Source: Gammaproteobacteria bacterium
GTDB lineage: Bacteria; Pseudomonadota; Gammaproteobacteria; CAJXQU01
NCBI GenBank assembly: GCA_026984775.1
Contig: JALSRM010000031.1
Span: forward strand, 1 to 60,704
Length of the DNA stretch: 60,704 bases
Reading direction: 5' to 3'
The stretch's first letter is position 1; each line of letters starts with the position of its first letter. Both the position numbers and the translations under genes were made by a program. The notes beneath the pieces were generated by a model. It saw only the letters and a list, made by a program, of their open reading frames with translations. It made no database searches and was not told where the DNA came from. Below, piece after piece: positions 26,444 through 35,598 of the stretch.

Positions 26444-27575
26444 ACAGGACGAGGATCTCAAGATCACTCCTCCACTCTGGTTGCTTGCGGAGCTGACCTA
26501 CAAATGCCCCTTGCAGTGCCCCTACTGTTCAAACCCGGTGGACATGGCCAAATACAGTAACGAGCTCTCCACTGAGGATTGGTTGCGGGTACTGCGAGAA
26601 GCACGAGAACTGGGTGCCACCCAGCTGGGTCTATCCGGTGGAGAACCACTGACCCGACCCGATCTTGATATCATCATCAAGGAAGCCCGCGATCTTGGCT
26701 TTTATACCAATCTGATCACCTCCGGTGTCGGTATGGATGAGGAAAAAATCAAATCCTTCAAGGAAGCTGGACTCGATCATATTCAAGTCAGTTTTCAAGC
26801 CAGCAGTGAAGAATTGAACAACTTTATCGCCGGGACCGATGCCTTCCAGCACAAACTGGAAATGGCTAAACTAGTGAAGAAGTATGGATATCCCATGGTG
26901 CTATGTTTCGTACTGCACCGCCACAATGAGGATCAGGTTGCCGAGATCCTCGATCTCGCCATCGCTCTGGAAGCAGATTATGTGGAACTTGCCACCACAC
27001 AATATTACGGCTGGGCAATGCACAATAAGGAGCAACTGCTGCCTACCCGTGAACAGATCGAACGCGCTGAAAAAATTGCCCATGAATACCAGGAAAAAAT
27101 GAAAGGCAAGATGCGTATCTTCTACGTCGTCCCCGACTATTTCGAAGATCGCCCCAAGCCCTGCATGAACGGTTGGGGGAATATCTTTTTGACCATCGCG
27201 CCCGATGGAACCGCCCTGCCTTGCCATTCTGCCCGACAACTGCCCGGCATGGAGTTCCCGAATGTCCGCGATTATAGTATCGAACACATCTGGTATGGCT
27301 CATCAGACTTCAACAAATTCCGTGGCTACGGCTGGATGAAAGAACCCTGCCGCAGTTGCGACGAAAAGGAAAAGGATTTTGGAGGATGCCGTTGTCAAGC
27401 CTATATGCTCACAGGCGATCCCGCAAACACCGATCCGGTTTGCAGCAAATCACCGAACCATCAGGCATTGCTGGACGATGTGGCACGTATCGAGTCGGAC
27501 TTCCTCAATCATGTGGAACAAAAACCCCTCGTCTTCCGCAACATGCGAAAATCAAAAGAGCTGGTAAATGACTGA
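26421..27575 (+). CDS. pqqE: PqqA peptide cyclase PqqE (radical SAM)
   Basis: A 384-residue radical SAM enzyme. The SAM cluster motif is CPLQCPYC (residues 29-36), followed by [15 protein letters not shown]-terminal SPASM-type cysteine set occurs around residues 250-345 ([39 protein letters not shown]). It forms the Glu-Tyr carbon-carbon bond in PqqA. It ends the operon; no pqqF protease gene follows, so another peptidase must process the peptide. Confidence 0.97.
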   Translation: MAGSHSHKQDEDLKITPPLWLLAELTYKCPLQCPYCSNPVDMAKYSNELSTEDWLRVLREARELGATQLGLSGGEPLTRPDLDIIIKEARDLGFYTNLITSGVGMDEEKIKSFKEAGLDHIQVSFQASSEELNNFIAGTDAFQHKLEMAKLVKKYGYPMVLCFVLHRHNEDQVAEILDLAIALEADYVELATTQYYGWAMHNKEQLLPTREQIERAEKIAHEYQEKMKGKMRIFYVVPDYFEDRPKPCMNGWGNIFLTIAPDGTALPCHSARQLPGMEFPNVRDYSIEHIWYGSSDFNKFRGYGWMKEPCRSCDEKEKDFGGCRCQAYMLTGDPANTDPVCSKSPNHQALLDDVARIESDFLNHVEQKPLVFRNMRKSKELVND

Positions 27576-27618
27576 TCGGCTAGCTTTACATACTTCCCTG
27601 CAGTCTTGATTTTGGGTA

Positions 27619-27644
27619 CCGCTGGCGGCACCCCTTGCCAGCGG
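27619..27644 (+). terminator. Hairpin after the pqq operon
   Basis: CCGCTGGC, a 10-base loop and GCCAGCGG form a perfect 8-bp GC-rich stem 44 bases after pqqE. No clear T-run follows, so it may act as a 3' mRNA stabiliser or a factor-assisted terminator rather than a classical intrinsic one. Confidence 0.45.
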
Positions 27645-27721
27645 CCAGTCTCACTTCTCTACGGTATTTTATAAAACGATAAAAAACACTGGATTCCAGG
27701 AAATCATTTCTTATTTATCAG

Positions 27722-27749
27722 AAATAAAAAAGGGGCACCGAAGTGCCCC
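27722..27749 (-). terminator. Intrinsic terminator of amtB
   Basis: On the minus strand GGGGCAC-TTCG-GTGCCCC is a perfect 7-bp stem with a UUCG tetraloop followed by TTTTTTATTT. It begins 25 bases downstream of the amtB stop codon. Confidence 0.92.
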
Positions 27750-27773
27750 GAACTGCCTGGTGGCAAGAGGTTC

Positions 27774-29030
27774 TTACTTATTGACGAACTCTGGATAGGC
27801 TTCCATACCACATTCGCCGATGTCGACACCCTCGTATTCTTCTTCTTCAGGTACCCGGATGCCGATCGTAGCTTTCAGAATTGTCCAAACGATCAGACTA
27901 GTTACGAAAACCCAAACGAAAATGACCAAGGCGCCTATTAACTGTCCCATAAAGGTCGCTTCAGAATCGGACAGGATTACTGCAAAGATACCCCAGAGAC
28001 CAACAACGCCGTGTACAGAAATTGCACCTACTGGATCGTCGATCCGAAGTTTATCCAGAGTCACGATGCTGAAAACGACAATGATACCGCCGCCTGCACC
28101 GATCAACGTTGCGAGCAGCGGAGTCGGATCAGCAGGTTCGGCTGTGATCGCAACCAGCCCGGCCAATGCGCCGTTGAGTGCCATAGTCAGATCGGCCTTG
28201 CCAAACAATATACGGGCAAGGATGAGCGCAGCGATCAAACCACCGGCCGCAGCGGCATTGGTGTTCAAAAAGACATTGGCCACCTCATTTGCAACCGCAA
28301 TGCCGCCGAGCTTTAGCGTGGAACCACCATTGAAACCGAACCACCCCATCCATAGAATAAAAGTACCCAACGTGGCCAATGGCAGGTTAGCACCCGGAAT
28401 CGGATGGATCTGACCATTGACGTATTTCCCTTTACGTGGGCCAAGCAACAAGACACCCGCCAGTGCAGCTGCCGCGCCCGCCATATGGACGATACCGGAA
28501 CCCGCGTAGTCGCTGTAGCTCAATTCACCAATGAAAGGGACCGCTTTTCCACCCCAGGTCCAGCCACCTTCTACCGGATAAATAAAACCCGTCATAACTA
28601 TGGCGAATAGCAGAAATGCCCAAAGTTTCATACGCTCTGCAACAGCACCGGAAACGATGGACATGGCAGTTGCCACGAACACCACTTGGAAGAAAAAGTC
28701 TGCAGCACCCGAATAGACCGAGTCACCATCGAACCCATTCTCAGCGGAAGCCTTGAGTGCTGCCTCAACATCCAGAGTGGCAACGGTTTCAATTCCTGAC
28801 AGGAAGTAGCCACCTCCGTACATGATCTGATATCCGCAAATCATGTACATGGTGCAGGCGACTGCGTAAAGCGCGATGTTCTTAGTCAGGATCTCTGTGG
28901 TATTCTTCGCTCTCACCAGTCCGGCCTCTAGCATAGCGAAGCCCGCTGCCATCCACATGACAAAGGCACCCATTACCAGAAAGTAAAAGGTATCTATGGC
29001 ATATTGCAATTCAAAAATCTGATTTTCCAT
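27774..29030 (-). CDS. amtB: Ammonium transporter AmtB
   Basis: A 418-residue membrane protein with 11 predicted helices, of the Amt family. FAMLEAGLVRAKNTTEILTKN, DYAGSGIVHMAGAAAALAG and the twin pore histidine regions (GSGIVHM and ISVHGVVGLWG) are seen. It moves ammonium into the cell and is blocked by unmodified GlnK, whose gene is 20 bases upstream. A GGGAGGAG ribosome site precedes the ATG. No separate signal peptide is obvious; the first helix begins near residue 14. Nitrogen control is suggested by the upstream torF promoter with NtrC sites. Confidence 0.96.
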   Translation of the reverse strand: MENQIFELQYAIDTFYFLVMGAFVMWMAAGFAMLEAGLVRAKNTTEILTKNIALYAVACTMYMICGYQIMYGGGYFLSGIETVATLDVEAALKASAENGFDGDSVYSGAADFFFQVVFVATAMSIVSGAVAERMKLWAFLLFAIVMTGFIYPVEGGWTWGGKAVPFIGELSYSDYAGSGIVHMAGAAAALAGVLLLGPRKGKYVNGQIHPIPGANLPLATLGTFILWMGWFGFNGGSTLKLGGIAVANEVANVFLNTNAAAAGGLIAALILARILFGKADLTMALNGALAGLVAITAEPADPTPLLATLIGAGGGIIVVFSIVTLDKLRIDDPVGAISVHGVVGLWGIFAVILSDSEATFMGQLIGALVIFVWVFVTSLIVWTILKATIGIRVPEEEEYEGVDIGECGMEAYPEFVNK

Positions 29031-29050
29031 CTTATTATTCTCCTCCCGTT

Positions 29051-29392
<342 letters not shown>

Positions 29393-29420
29393 TCAGCTCC
29401 CCCATTTGAGTTGTTTTTAA

Positions 29421-29449
29421 AATAAAAAAGACCCCGACGCAAATCGGGG
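29421..29449 (-). terminator. Intrinsic terminator between torF and glnK
   Basis: On the minus strand CCCCGA-TTTGCG-TCGGGG is a perfect 6-bp stem followed by TCTTTTTTATT. It begins 14 bases after the torF stop codon. It would reduce, but perhaps not abolish, transcription into glnK-amtB. Confidence 0.85.
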
Positions 29450-29462
29450 CCATAAATCGTTC

Positions 29463-30200
29463 TTACCAGCTACTCGAGACAGTAAAAACAAGCATTGAAT
29501 CACAGATCGAACCGCCACAATCATTTTTATCAAATGCATCATAGTAGGTCAGATCAAAGCCAAAATTGCCGATTTCTTTGGAAACACCCACCTGCCAGTG
29601 AGAATAATCAAACCCATTCGGGCCGGTTAACTTGTCACCTTCAACATCCTGATGCCCAACAAGAACAGAGAGTCCAAACCCTTGCGGGAGGGAGACATCA
29701 ACATTTCCGGCAATATAGTTTCCTGTACCATCTTCACCAAAAAAATCTGGCGAATAGGCATAAGACAATCCAGTGCTGACCATATCGTTGAAGGCGTAGC
29801 CGAGATTAAGATAGAACTCGAAATAATTATAGTCTGCACCGACATCCTCATTCTGATCAGGATAAAGGTAATACAACCCACCAAAATCATAACTGATGCC
29901 TGTATCTCCAATATCACCACCATAGCCACCGTAAAAATCCATCTCTACAGAGGCCGTATTGGAAGTCCCGGCATTGAACTCGATGCTTGACGCCCAAAAA
30001 CCTGCGTAAAGACCCGATTCGTGAGCATAATCGAAACCGCCTTGCAGTGCTGGGTCCTCACTTGTCTGGGAAATTCCACGAAATACGTAGTTTGTAGTCA
30101 CCGCGACATTAGCACTGAACGTATGAGGCCCTTCAGCCTGCGCCATTGGCAGAGCGCTCATCAGAGCACCGGCTACCAGTGTTTTTGTAAATGTTTTCAT
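29463..30200 (-). CDS. TorF-family putative outer-membrane porin
   Basis: A 245-residue protein with a signal peptide (cut near AQAEG) and an alternating beta-strand pattern ending in an aromatic residue (VFTVSSSW), typical of outer-membrane barrels. The start of the mature part, NVAVTTNYVFRGISQTSEDPALQGGFDY, is the TorF/Gcw_chp family signature. It is proposed to be a porin, often next to glnK-amtB, but the substrate is unknown. Here it has its own sigma-54 promoter and two NtrC-like sites, which suggests a role in acquiring nitrogen compounds. Confidence 0.88.
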   Translation of the reverse strand: MKTFTKTLVAGALMSALPMAQAEGPHTFSANVAVTTNYVFRGISQTSEDPALQGGFDYAHESGLYAGFWASSIEFNAGTSNTASVEMDFYGGYGGDIGDTGISYDFGGLYYLYPDQNEDVGADYNYFEFYLNLGYAFNDMVSTGLSYAYSPDFFGEDGTGNYIAGNVDVSLPQGFGLSVLVGHQDVEGDKLTGPNGFDYSHWQVGVSKEIGNFGFDLTYYDAFDKNDCGGSICDSMLVFTVSSSW

Positions 30201-30283
30201 TTGTTAAATCCCCTCTTACCAAGATTTATGAATTAAAATTGTTTTGCCACAGGGCAGTGTGTTAATTACACAAATTTTATAAC

Positions 30284-30300
30284 AGCATCGTTTGTGCCAA
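30284..30300 (-). promoter_or_regulatory. Candidate sigma-54 promoter of torF
   Basis: On the minus strand TTGGCACAAACGATGCT matches TGGCACG-N4-TTGCW at 10 of 12 positions, with exact spacing of GG (30298-30297) and GC (30286-30285). Transcription would start near 30273, 73 bases before the torF ATG. Confidence 0.78.
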
Positions 30301-30363
30301 CCATTGTTTTTATTCAGAATCAAGTAGATAAGAGGACTATCTCCACAAGATCACTATATTAAA

Positions 30364-30380
30364 CGCACTAAAGTAGTGCG
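30364..30380. promoter_or_regulatory. NtrC-like enhancer site 1
   Basis: CGCACTAAAGTAGTGCG has the palindromic GCAC-N7-GTGC layout of NtrC sites (consensus TGCAC-N7-GTGCA). It is centred about 99 bases upstream of the predicted torF start site. Confidence 0.72.
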
Positions 30381-30393
30381 CTTCATGATAAAT

Positions 30394-30410
30394 CGCACCA
30401 CTTGTGTGCA
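30394..30410. promoter_or_regulatory. NtrC-like enhancer site 2
   Basis: CGCACCACTTGTGTGCA matches TGCAC-N7-GTGCA at all but the first base. Its centre is 30 bases from site 1 (about three helical turns) and 129 bases upstream of the predicted start. E. coli glnA has its paired sites at nearly the same distances. Confidence 0.75.
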
Positions 30411-30477
30411 ACAGGTGAAAGAAGGTGATCGATAATGAATATGGTATAGTTACTGAAACAAAATTTTTCTGAAAATT

Positions 30478-30726
30478 ATGATGAATAGTTCCACAATTGA
30501 ATCACTGGCTGAAAAACTCGCCAAAACCTTACCGCCTGGTGGGCAGGCACTGGCTGAAGATATAAGAAAGAACCTCCGGCTGGGACTGGCCTCTGCTCTT
30601 GACCGAATGGATCTGGTGACAAGAGAAGAGTTTGATATTCAAAAAGAACTGCTGGCTAGAACCCGGGCCAGACTGGAGCAGCTCGAAAAACAAGTTGCCG
30701 AGCTGGAAGCAGCCCGAGATAGGTGA
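30478..30726 (+). CDS. ubiK: Ubiquinone biosynthesis accessory factor UbiK
   Basis: An 82-residue helical protein of the BMFP/YqiC family: LRLGLASALDRMDLVTREEFDIQKELLARTRARLEQLE is its conserved core, ending in a coiled coil (about residues 50-80). UbiK binds UbiJ and helps the aerobic ubiquinone pathway. Two consecutive ATGs at 30478 and 30481 could both start it. It is followed 36 bases later by comM. Confidence 0.88.
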   Translation: MMNSSTIESLAEKLAKTLPPGGQALAEDIRKNLRLGLASALDRMDLVTREEFDIQKELLARTRARLEQLEKQVAELEAARDR

Positions 30727-30762
30727 CTAAGAAAAGTTGACTTCATTTCCAAGGAAGGAAAG

Positions 30763-32268
30763 ATGAGTATTGCAATTGTACTAAGCCGTGCCCAGTTAGG
30801 TATTGAGGCTCCACAAGTTACGATCGAGGTTCATCTGTCCAATGGGCTTCCCAGCCTTTCCATCGTCGGACTACCCGAAGCTGCAGTAAAGGAGAGCAAG
30901 GATCGAGTCCGTAGTGCGATTATCAACAGTCGTTTTGAATTCCCACTCAAAAGAATCACCATCAACCTAGCACCCGCCGATCTGCCTAAACAGGGTGGAC
31001 GTTATGATCTGCCCATTGCTTTAGGCATCCTTGCTGCCTCAGGTCAAATCCCGAAAGAGAGGCTGAGCCAATATGAATACATAGGCGAACTGGCACTGAC
31101 TGGAGAACTCCGATCAGTTCCAGGAACGTTGCCTTTTACGATTGCGGCACACAATGAGGGCAGGCCCGTCATTCTCCCCTACGCTAATGCCGACGAAGCT
31201 TCACTGGTCAAGAATGCAATAATCCACCCCTCGACTCATCTCTTGCAGGTTTGCTCCCATCTTAGTGAACAGGAAGCCCTGCCCGTTTATAAAAACATTG
31301 AGGGTGACACTACGTCATTCACCGTTGCCGATCTTTCTGAAGTCAAAGGACAGCAACATGCGAAACGTGCACTTGAGATCGCTGCCGCAGGAGGTCATAA
31401 CCTGTTATTCATTGGTTCTCCAGGGACAGGAAAAACCATGCTGGCCAGTCGTCTACCTGGAATCCTTCCAAAAATGTCCCAAAAGGAAGCCATTGAGACA
31501 GCCGCCATCGCATCCATCCAGCAGGCACTCTCTACAGACAACTGGCTGCAGCGCCCCTTCCGCTCTCCTCATCATACCAGTTCAGCGGTAGCTCTGGTCG
31601 GAGGTGGTAGCAATCCACGTCCCGGAGAAATTTCGCTAGCGCATAATGGGGTACTTTTTCTGGATGAACTGCCCGAATTCGATCGCAAGGTACTCGAAGT
31701 TCTAAGAGAACCACTGGAAACGGGTCAAATCCACATTTCCAGAGCGGCACATCAGACGGTCTATCCGGCAAGGTTTCAGCTGGTTGCAGCAATGAACCCA
31801 TGTCCGTGTGGATTTCTGGGTGATGAAAGTGGCCGTTGTCGATGCACACCGGATCAAATAAACCGTTACAAGGCGAAAATCTCGGGGCCTCTGCTCGATC
31901 GGATCGATCTCCAGATTGAAGTAATGAATGTCAGACATTCTGAATTGTTGAATGATACTCCTTGCGGAGAATGCAGTGCAGCTGTCAGAGAACGGGTTGA
32001 AAAGGCACATAGAAAGCAGATCGAACGCCAGGGCAAGCCGAATGATTTATTGTCTGCAAAGGAAATACCCGATTTCTGCATGATAAATGACAGAGACAAA
32101 AACCTGTTGCAGGCCGCCATACAGAAACTTGGATTATCAGCACGTTCGGTACACCGCATCCGCAAGGTGGCAAGAACGATCGCTGATCTGGATGACTCTG
32201 ATCAGATACTTACTTCGCATCTCACGGAAGCAATTTCCTATCGCCGGCTTGATCGAAATCATTCATAA
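30763..32268 (+). CDS. comM: YifB/ComM-family AAA+ ATPase
   Basis: A 501-residue Mg-chelatase-like AAA+ protein. The N-terminal ChlI domain contains SIVGLPEAAVKESKDRVRSAI, and the ATPase domain has the Walker A GSPGTGKT (about residues 215-222), Walker B LFLDELPEF and RPFRSPHHTSSAVALVGG. ComM is a hexameric helicase that helps branch migration of incoming single-stranded DNA during natural transformation. An AAGGAAGG ribosome site precedes the ATG. No other competence gene is in the window besides the pilins. Confidence 0.93.
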   Translation: MSIAIVLSRAQLGIEAPQVTIEVHLSNGLPSLSIVGLPEAAVKESKDRVRSAIINSRFEFPLKRITINLAPADLPKQGGRYDLPIALGILAASGQIPKERLSQYEYIGELALTGELRSVPGTLPFTIAAHNEGRPVILPYANADEASLVKNAIIHPSTHLLQVCSHLSEQEALPVYKNIEGDTTSFTVADLSEVKGQQHAKRALEIAAAGGHNLLFIGSPGTGKTMLASRLPGILPKMSQKEAIETAAIASIQQALSTDNWLQRPFRSPHHTSSAVALVGGGSNPRPGEISLAHNGVLFLDELPEFDRKVLEVLREPLETGQIHISRAAHQTVYPARFQLVAAMNPCPCGFLGDESGRCRCTPDQINRYKAKISGPLLDRIDLQIEVMNVRHSELLNDTPCGECSAAVRERVEKAHRKQIERQGKPNDLLSAKEIPDFCMINDRDKNLLQAAIQKLGLSARSVHRIRKVARTIADLDDSDQILTSHLTEAISYRRLDRNHS

Positions 32269-32275
32269 TCAGGGA

Positions 32276-33103
32276 ATGGCGACATATGCAATAGGTGATA
32301 TTCAAGGTTGTTTCAAGGAACTTCAGGAGCTCCTCGAGTGCATCGGACTCTCCGATTCCGATCAACTCTGGTTCACGGGTGACTTGGTTAACCGAGGTCC
32401 TGATTCACTGGGAACACTACGCTTCATAAAATCACTTGGCAATCAGGCGATTACCGTTCTCGGTAATCACGATCTTCATCTACTTGCAGCGGTCGAAAAA
32501 GGGAAAAGGCACCGTAAGGATACGTTCAATGATATCATTCTGGCACCGGATCGGGATGAATTACTCCATTGGTTACGTCAGCAGCGGCTTTTTTACCATG
32601 ACGTGAAACTGGGATTTTCCCTATTGCATGCAGGTGTTGCACCCCAATGGGATCTTCCAAAAATACAAAGCCTTGCGAATGAGGTTGAAACAGTATTGCA
32701 ATCGGATCATTATCGCGAATACCTAGAATCGATCTATGGTAATCAGCCTGATACCTGGTCGGATGATCTCCAAGGGTGGGACAGACTGCGCTGTATAACC
32801 AATTATTTCACCCGATTACGATTCTGCGATGATACAGGCCGCATGGATCTCGAAGAAAAGGGCCCACCGGGGAGTCAATCGCCTCCTTTCAAACCCTGGT
32901 ACCGGATCGAAAACCGTAAAAGTGCCGATCTGAAAATCATCTTCGGGCATTGGTCTACGCACAAACTGGCTGGCGTGGATGCAAGAAAATACAACGTCTT
33001 TCCCATAGATTCCGGTTGTTTGTGGGGTGGTGAACTGACTGCCATGAAACTCGAGGATGAAAGTCTGCGTCAGATCGATTGTACGCAATATAAAGAAGTT
33101 TAA
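32276..33103 (+). CDS. apaH: Bis(5'-nucleosyl)-tetraphosphatase, symmetrical (ApaH)
   Basis: A 275-residue metallophosphatase that splits Ap4A into two ADP. It has the calcineurin-type motifs MATYAIGDIQGCFKEL, WFTGDLVNRGPDSLGTL and TVLGNHDLHLLA, and a late GHWSTH. I start it at the ATG at 32276, which gives the family's N-terminus; the longer frame overlaps comM and is not supported. ApaH also removes Np4 caps from RNA in E. coli. It follows comM by 7 bases. Confidence 0.95.
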   Translation: MATYAIGDIQGCFKELQELLECIGLSDSDQLWFTGDLVNRGPDSLGTLRFIKSLGNQAITVLGNHDLHLLAAVEKGKRHRKDTFNDIILAPDRDELLHWLRQQRLFYHDVKLGFSLLHAGVAPQWDLPKIQSLANEVETVLQSDHYREYLESIYGNQPDTWSDDLQGWDRLRCITNYFTRLRFCDDTGRMDLEEKGPPGSQSPPFKPWYRIENRKSADLKIIFGHWSTHKLAGVDARKYNVFPIDSGCLWGGELTAMKLEDESLRQIDCTQYKEV

Positions 33104-33362
33104 TAGAACTGTCTGTCTTCCAAAAAATCTCTTTTTGATCAATTCGGTACGCCAACAGTGATCAAGTCTCAATCAGGTTGTGCAAGAAACGGACAATTAA
33201 AAAAACCAGTGTGGGTAGAAAAAAGGCCGTGACGTCAAACTTCAGGCCGTTGGAAACGCATCATAGCACAGAAGCAATTTCATGTTGGTAGTGACAAAAT
33301 TTATCTATTTATATGAAAACATTTAAAGATACTGTGTGAAATGCCGACTATAATCACTATAA

Positions 33363-33379
33363 CCGTTAACAAATAACGG
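33363..33379. repeat. Palindrome in the leader of the GGDEF-cupin gene
   Basis: CCGTTA-ACAAA-TAACGG has perfect 6-bp arms and lies 20 bases before the ATG, just downstream of a TATAAT-like box (about 33347). It could be a repressor site or a small 5' hairpin that limits ribosome access. Confidence 0.4.
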
Positions 33380-33399
33380 GATTAGAAAGAGACAGATTG

Positions 33400-34962
33400 A
33401 TGCCAGAAACAGATAAAACCTTTATTCACACCTCTCAGAATCAGATCGCGAAATTTTTCTTCGACAGATCGAAAACGGAAATCTTTATCGGTCTGATTGC
33501 AACTCTGATTACAGCCTACATGTTCAAAGACCAGTTCAGCCAGCAATTCCTGACGATCTGGACGATCAGTGCCATTGTTCTTTACTTGGCTCGGCTTACA
33601 TCCATTGTCAGCAAGATCAATGCGATCCGCTCTTTTCTCTTTCTACTGATCCTGCTTTTGAATGGTGTTCTCTGGGGTACTGCCGGTTATACATCTGTTA
33701 TGCAAGAGTCAGTGCCCCACATGGCGGGTCTTCTTACGACCATTGTCTGCCTCTGTTTTCTTGTTGCCTTAATCTACCCGGGTAATCTTGGTTATTTCCT
33801 AGCCTTTACCTTGCCCGCCCTTACTCTGCCTGGACTGGTCCTGGTCAATCAACCTGGGAGTGTCAATCAAGTAGCACTCTACTTGGTGACAGGTACAGGA
33901 ATTTTTCTGTTCCTGCTGTCACTACTATCACGAAAAACCTTTCAATGCCTAATCCGCAGACAAGCAGAATACGATCAATTGCAGGATCAACATGACACTT
34001 TGCTGGAAGAAATCAGAAAAAAGGAGGTGGAATTCAAATCCCTGCTTCAGAAAAATGAGGAAATGGAGAACGCGCTCAAACAGGCCACAGAGAATCTCAA
34101 ACAAAAAGAGACACGTAACAAGGCGCTTGCTGATACACTGAAAACAAACCTCCGTATTGATCCGGTAACCAGCCTGCCGAACCGCAGGGAGTTCCTGGAA
34201 ACTGTTCAGGAAGAATGGCAACGTGCCACCCGTAACAAGGAGCCGCTGACAATTGCATTTATCAATGTGGATGAATTCGAAACAATCAGTAAGCAAAAGG
34301 ACAAGAAAACTGTTTTTACCACCCTCAAAAAAATCGGCGAATCGATCAGAAACCATGGACGGCGTGCGGGAGATCTCCCTGCGCGCATCGACAAGGCTGG
34401 TTTTGCCCTGCTCCTGCTTGGTGCAGATTCAAAGAATGCGACCCGTATCATAGAAAAGATCAGGGAGACAGTGAAAAGCCTCAGTCTCCCGGTCAAAGAG
34501 AACGGTGAACCGGTTTCCGTGCATGCCGGTGTTGCAACCCTGGTCCCGAATCGCAAACTCAAGCCGGAGACCTTCCTGGAACGAGTTGAATCAGCCACCT
34601 TCGAGGCAGGCTTCAAGGGTGGTGATACTGTTGTCAGTTATCATGCCTTCCATGATATTGAAGTGACCCTATGGGACAGCATCAACGATGGAGAGTTGAA
34701 TGAGGCCAACTTTCAACAGAAGCTGTTAAGTCGTGGTTTTGATACGACCCGGCAATCGATTCCACCACAGACGTATTTCCGTGATCAAATCTTCACCAAG
34801 CCAACACTGTTTGCAGTCTATTCCGGTATTTTTCTGCTCAACATCGAAGGTCAAGCATATGAACTCAAAAATGGCAGTAGCCTGATCCTGCCACCTGACG
34901 TGACTTTCAGTGCAGAGGTTGTTGGTGACGAGCCGGTGGTTCTTTATCTAGAAAAACGATAA
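33400..34962 (+). CDS. Membrane protein with degenerate GGDEF and C-terminal cupin-like domain
   Basis: About 520 residues from the ATG at 33400. Five or six membrane helices (residues 27-190) are followed by a coiled coil (200-245), a GGDEF-fold domain (250-420) and a cupin-like beta domain (455-520, FAVYSGIFLLNIEGQAYELKNGSSLILPP). The GGDEF signature is replaced by DKAGF (about 331-335), so cyclase activity is not expected. The inhibitory RxxD motif is kept as RAGD, exactly five residues earlier. This predicts an inner-membrane c-di-GMP receptor with a small-molecule or regulatory cupin output. A lipoprotein gene follows 10 bases later. Confidence 0.8.
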   Translation: MPETDKTFIHTSQNQIAKFFFDRSKTEIFIGLIATLITAYMFKDQFSQQFLTIWTISAIVLYLARLTSIVSKINAIRSFLFLLILLLNGVLWGTAGYTSVMQESVPHMAGLLTTIVCLCFLVALIYPGNLGYFLAFTLPALTLPGLVLVNQPGSVNQVALYLVTGTGIFLFLLSLLSRKTFQCLIRRQAEYDQLQDQHDTLLEEIRKKEVEFKSLLQKNEEMENALKQATENLKQKETRNKALADTLKTNLRIDPVTSLPNRREFLETVQEEWQRATRNKEPLTIAFINVDEFETISKQKDKKTVFTTLKKIGESIRNHGRRAGDLPARIDKAGFALLLLGADSKNATRIIEKIRETVKSLSLPVKENGEPVSVHAGVATLVPNRKLKPETFLERVESATFEAGFKGGDTVVSYHAFHDIEVTLWDSINDGELNEANFQQKLLSRGFDTTRQSIPPQTYFRDQIFTKPTLFAVYSGIFLLNIEGQAYELKNGSSLILPPDVTFSAEVVGDEPVVLYLEKR

Positions 34963-34972
34963 CTTGGCAAAC

Positions 34973-35593
34973 ATGCCATTCCTATTATGTCTTCTGTTTC
35001 TGATCGGACTTTCGGCATGTACCGATGAACAACAGCCCGAACTCAAACCATTATCGCCTGACTCGACCATTCTGGCATTTGGTGACAGTCTGACTTTTGG
35101 GACGGGCGCAAGAAATGATGAAAGTTACCCTGCAATTCTCGAAAAACTGATCGAGATCAAGGTCATCAATGCCGGTATCCCCGGTGAAACCACACCTGAA
35201 GCAAGAAAACGCCTGGGAAGATTGTTGAAAAGATTTCGGCCTGATCTAGTCATCCTGTGTCACGGAGGGAACGACCTTCTGCGAAAGATGGATCAGAGTC
35301 AAACAATCGAGAACCTGAAGGCCATGATCAGTCAGATCAAAAAGAGTGGTACTCAAGTCCTTTTGTTGAGTGTCCCCACACCCGGTCTGCTGCTAAAACC
35401 CGCCACCTTCTATCAAAAGGTCGCCCATGAGATGCATATCCCCATCGCCACCGGTATTCTCTCCAGGATTCTTTCCAACCACCAACTGAAATCTGATGCA
35501 GTCCACCCAAACGGTAAGGGGTATTTCGAAATGGCTCATGCTATCGCTGAAATACTGCTAAACATGAGAGCAATCGACAACGTGTCGCAGTGA
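34973..35593 (+). CDS. tesA: TesA-like SGNH-family esterase lipoprotein
   Basis: About 206 residues from the ATG at 34973. A lipoprotein signal ends in LSAC, so it is probably anchored by its cysteine. SGNH hydrolase blocks are present: GDSLTFGTGA (Ser nucleophile), the Gly-block NAGIPGETT, GGNDLL (Asn) and DAVHPNGKGY (Asp-His). It resembles E. coli TesA (acyl-CoA thioesterase I/arylesterase). It is 10 bases after the GGDEF-cupin gene and so likely in its operon. The physiological substrate is unknown. Confidence 0.88.
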   Translation: MPFLLCLLFLIGLSACTDEQQPELKPLSPDSTILAFGDSLTFGTGARNDESYPAILEKLIEIKVINAGIPGETTPEARKRLGRLLKRFRPDLVILCHGGNDLLRKMDQSQTIENLKAMISQIKKSGTQVLLLSVPTPGLLLKPATFYQKVAHEMHIPIATGILSRILSNHQLKSDAVHPNGKGYFEMAHAIAEILLNMRAIDNVSQ

Positions 35594-35598
35594 AAATC

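Noticed and set aside
33219-33248. Minus-strand terminator-like hairpin (GGCC arms with an A/T run)
   Set aside because: No minus-strand gene ends here. The stem has a bulge and is short, so it is likely chance.
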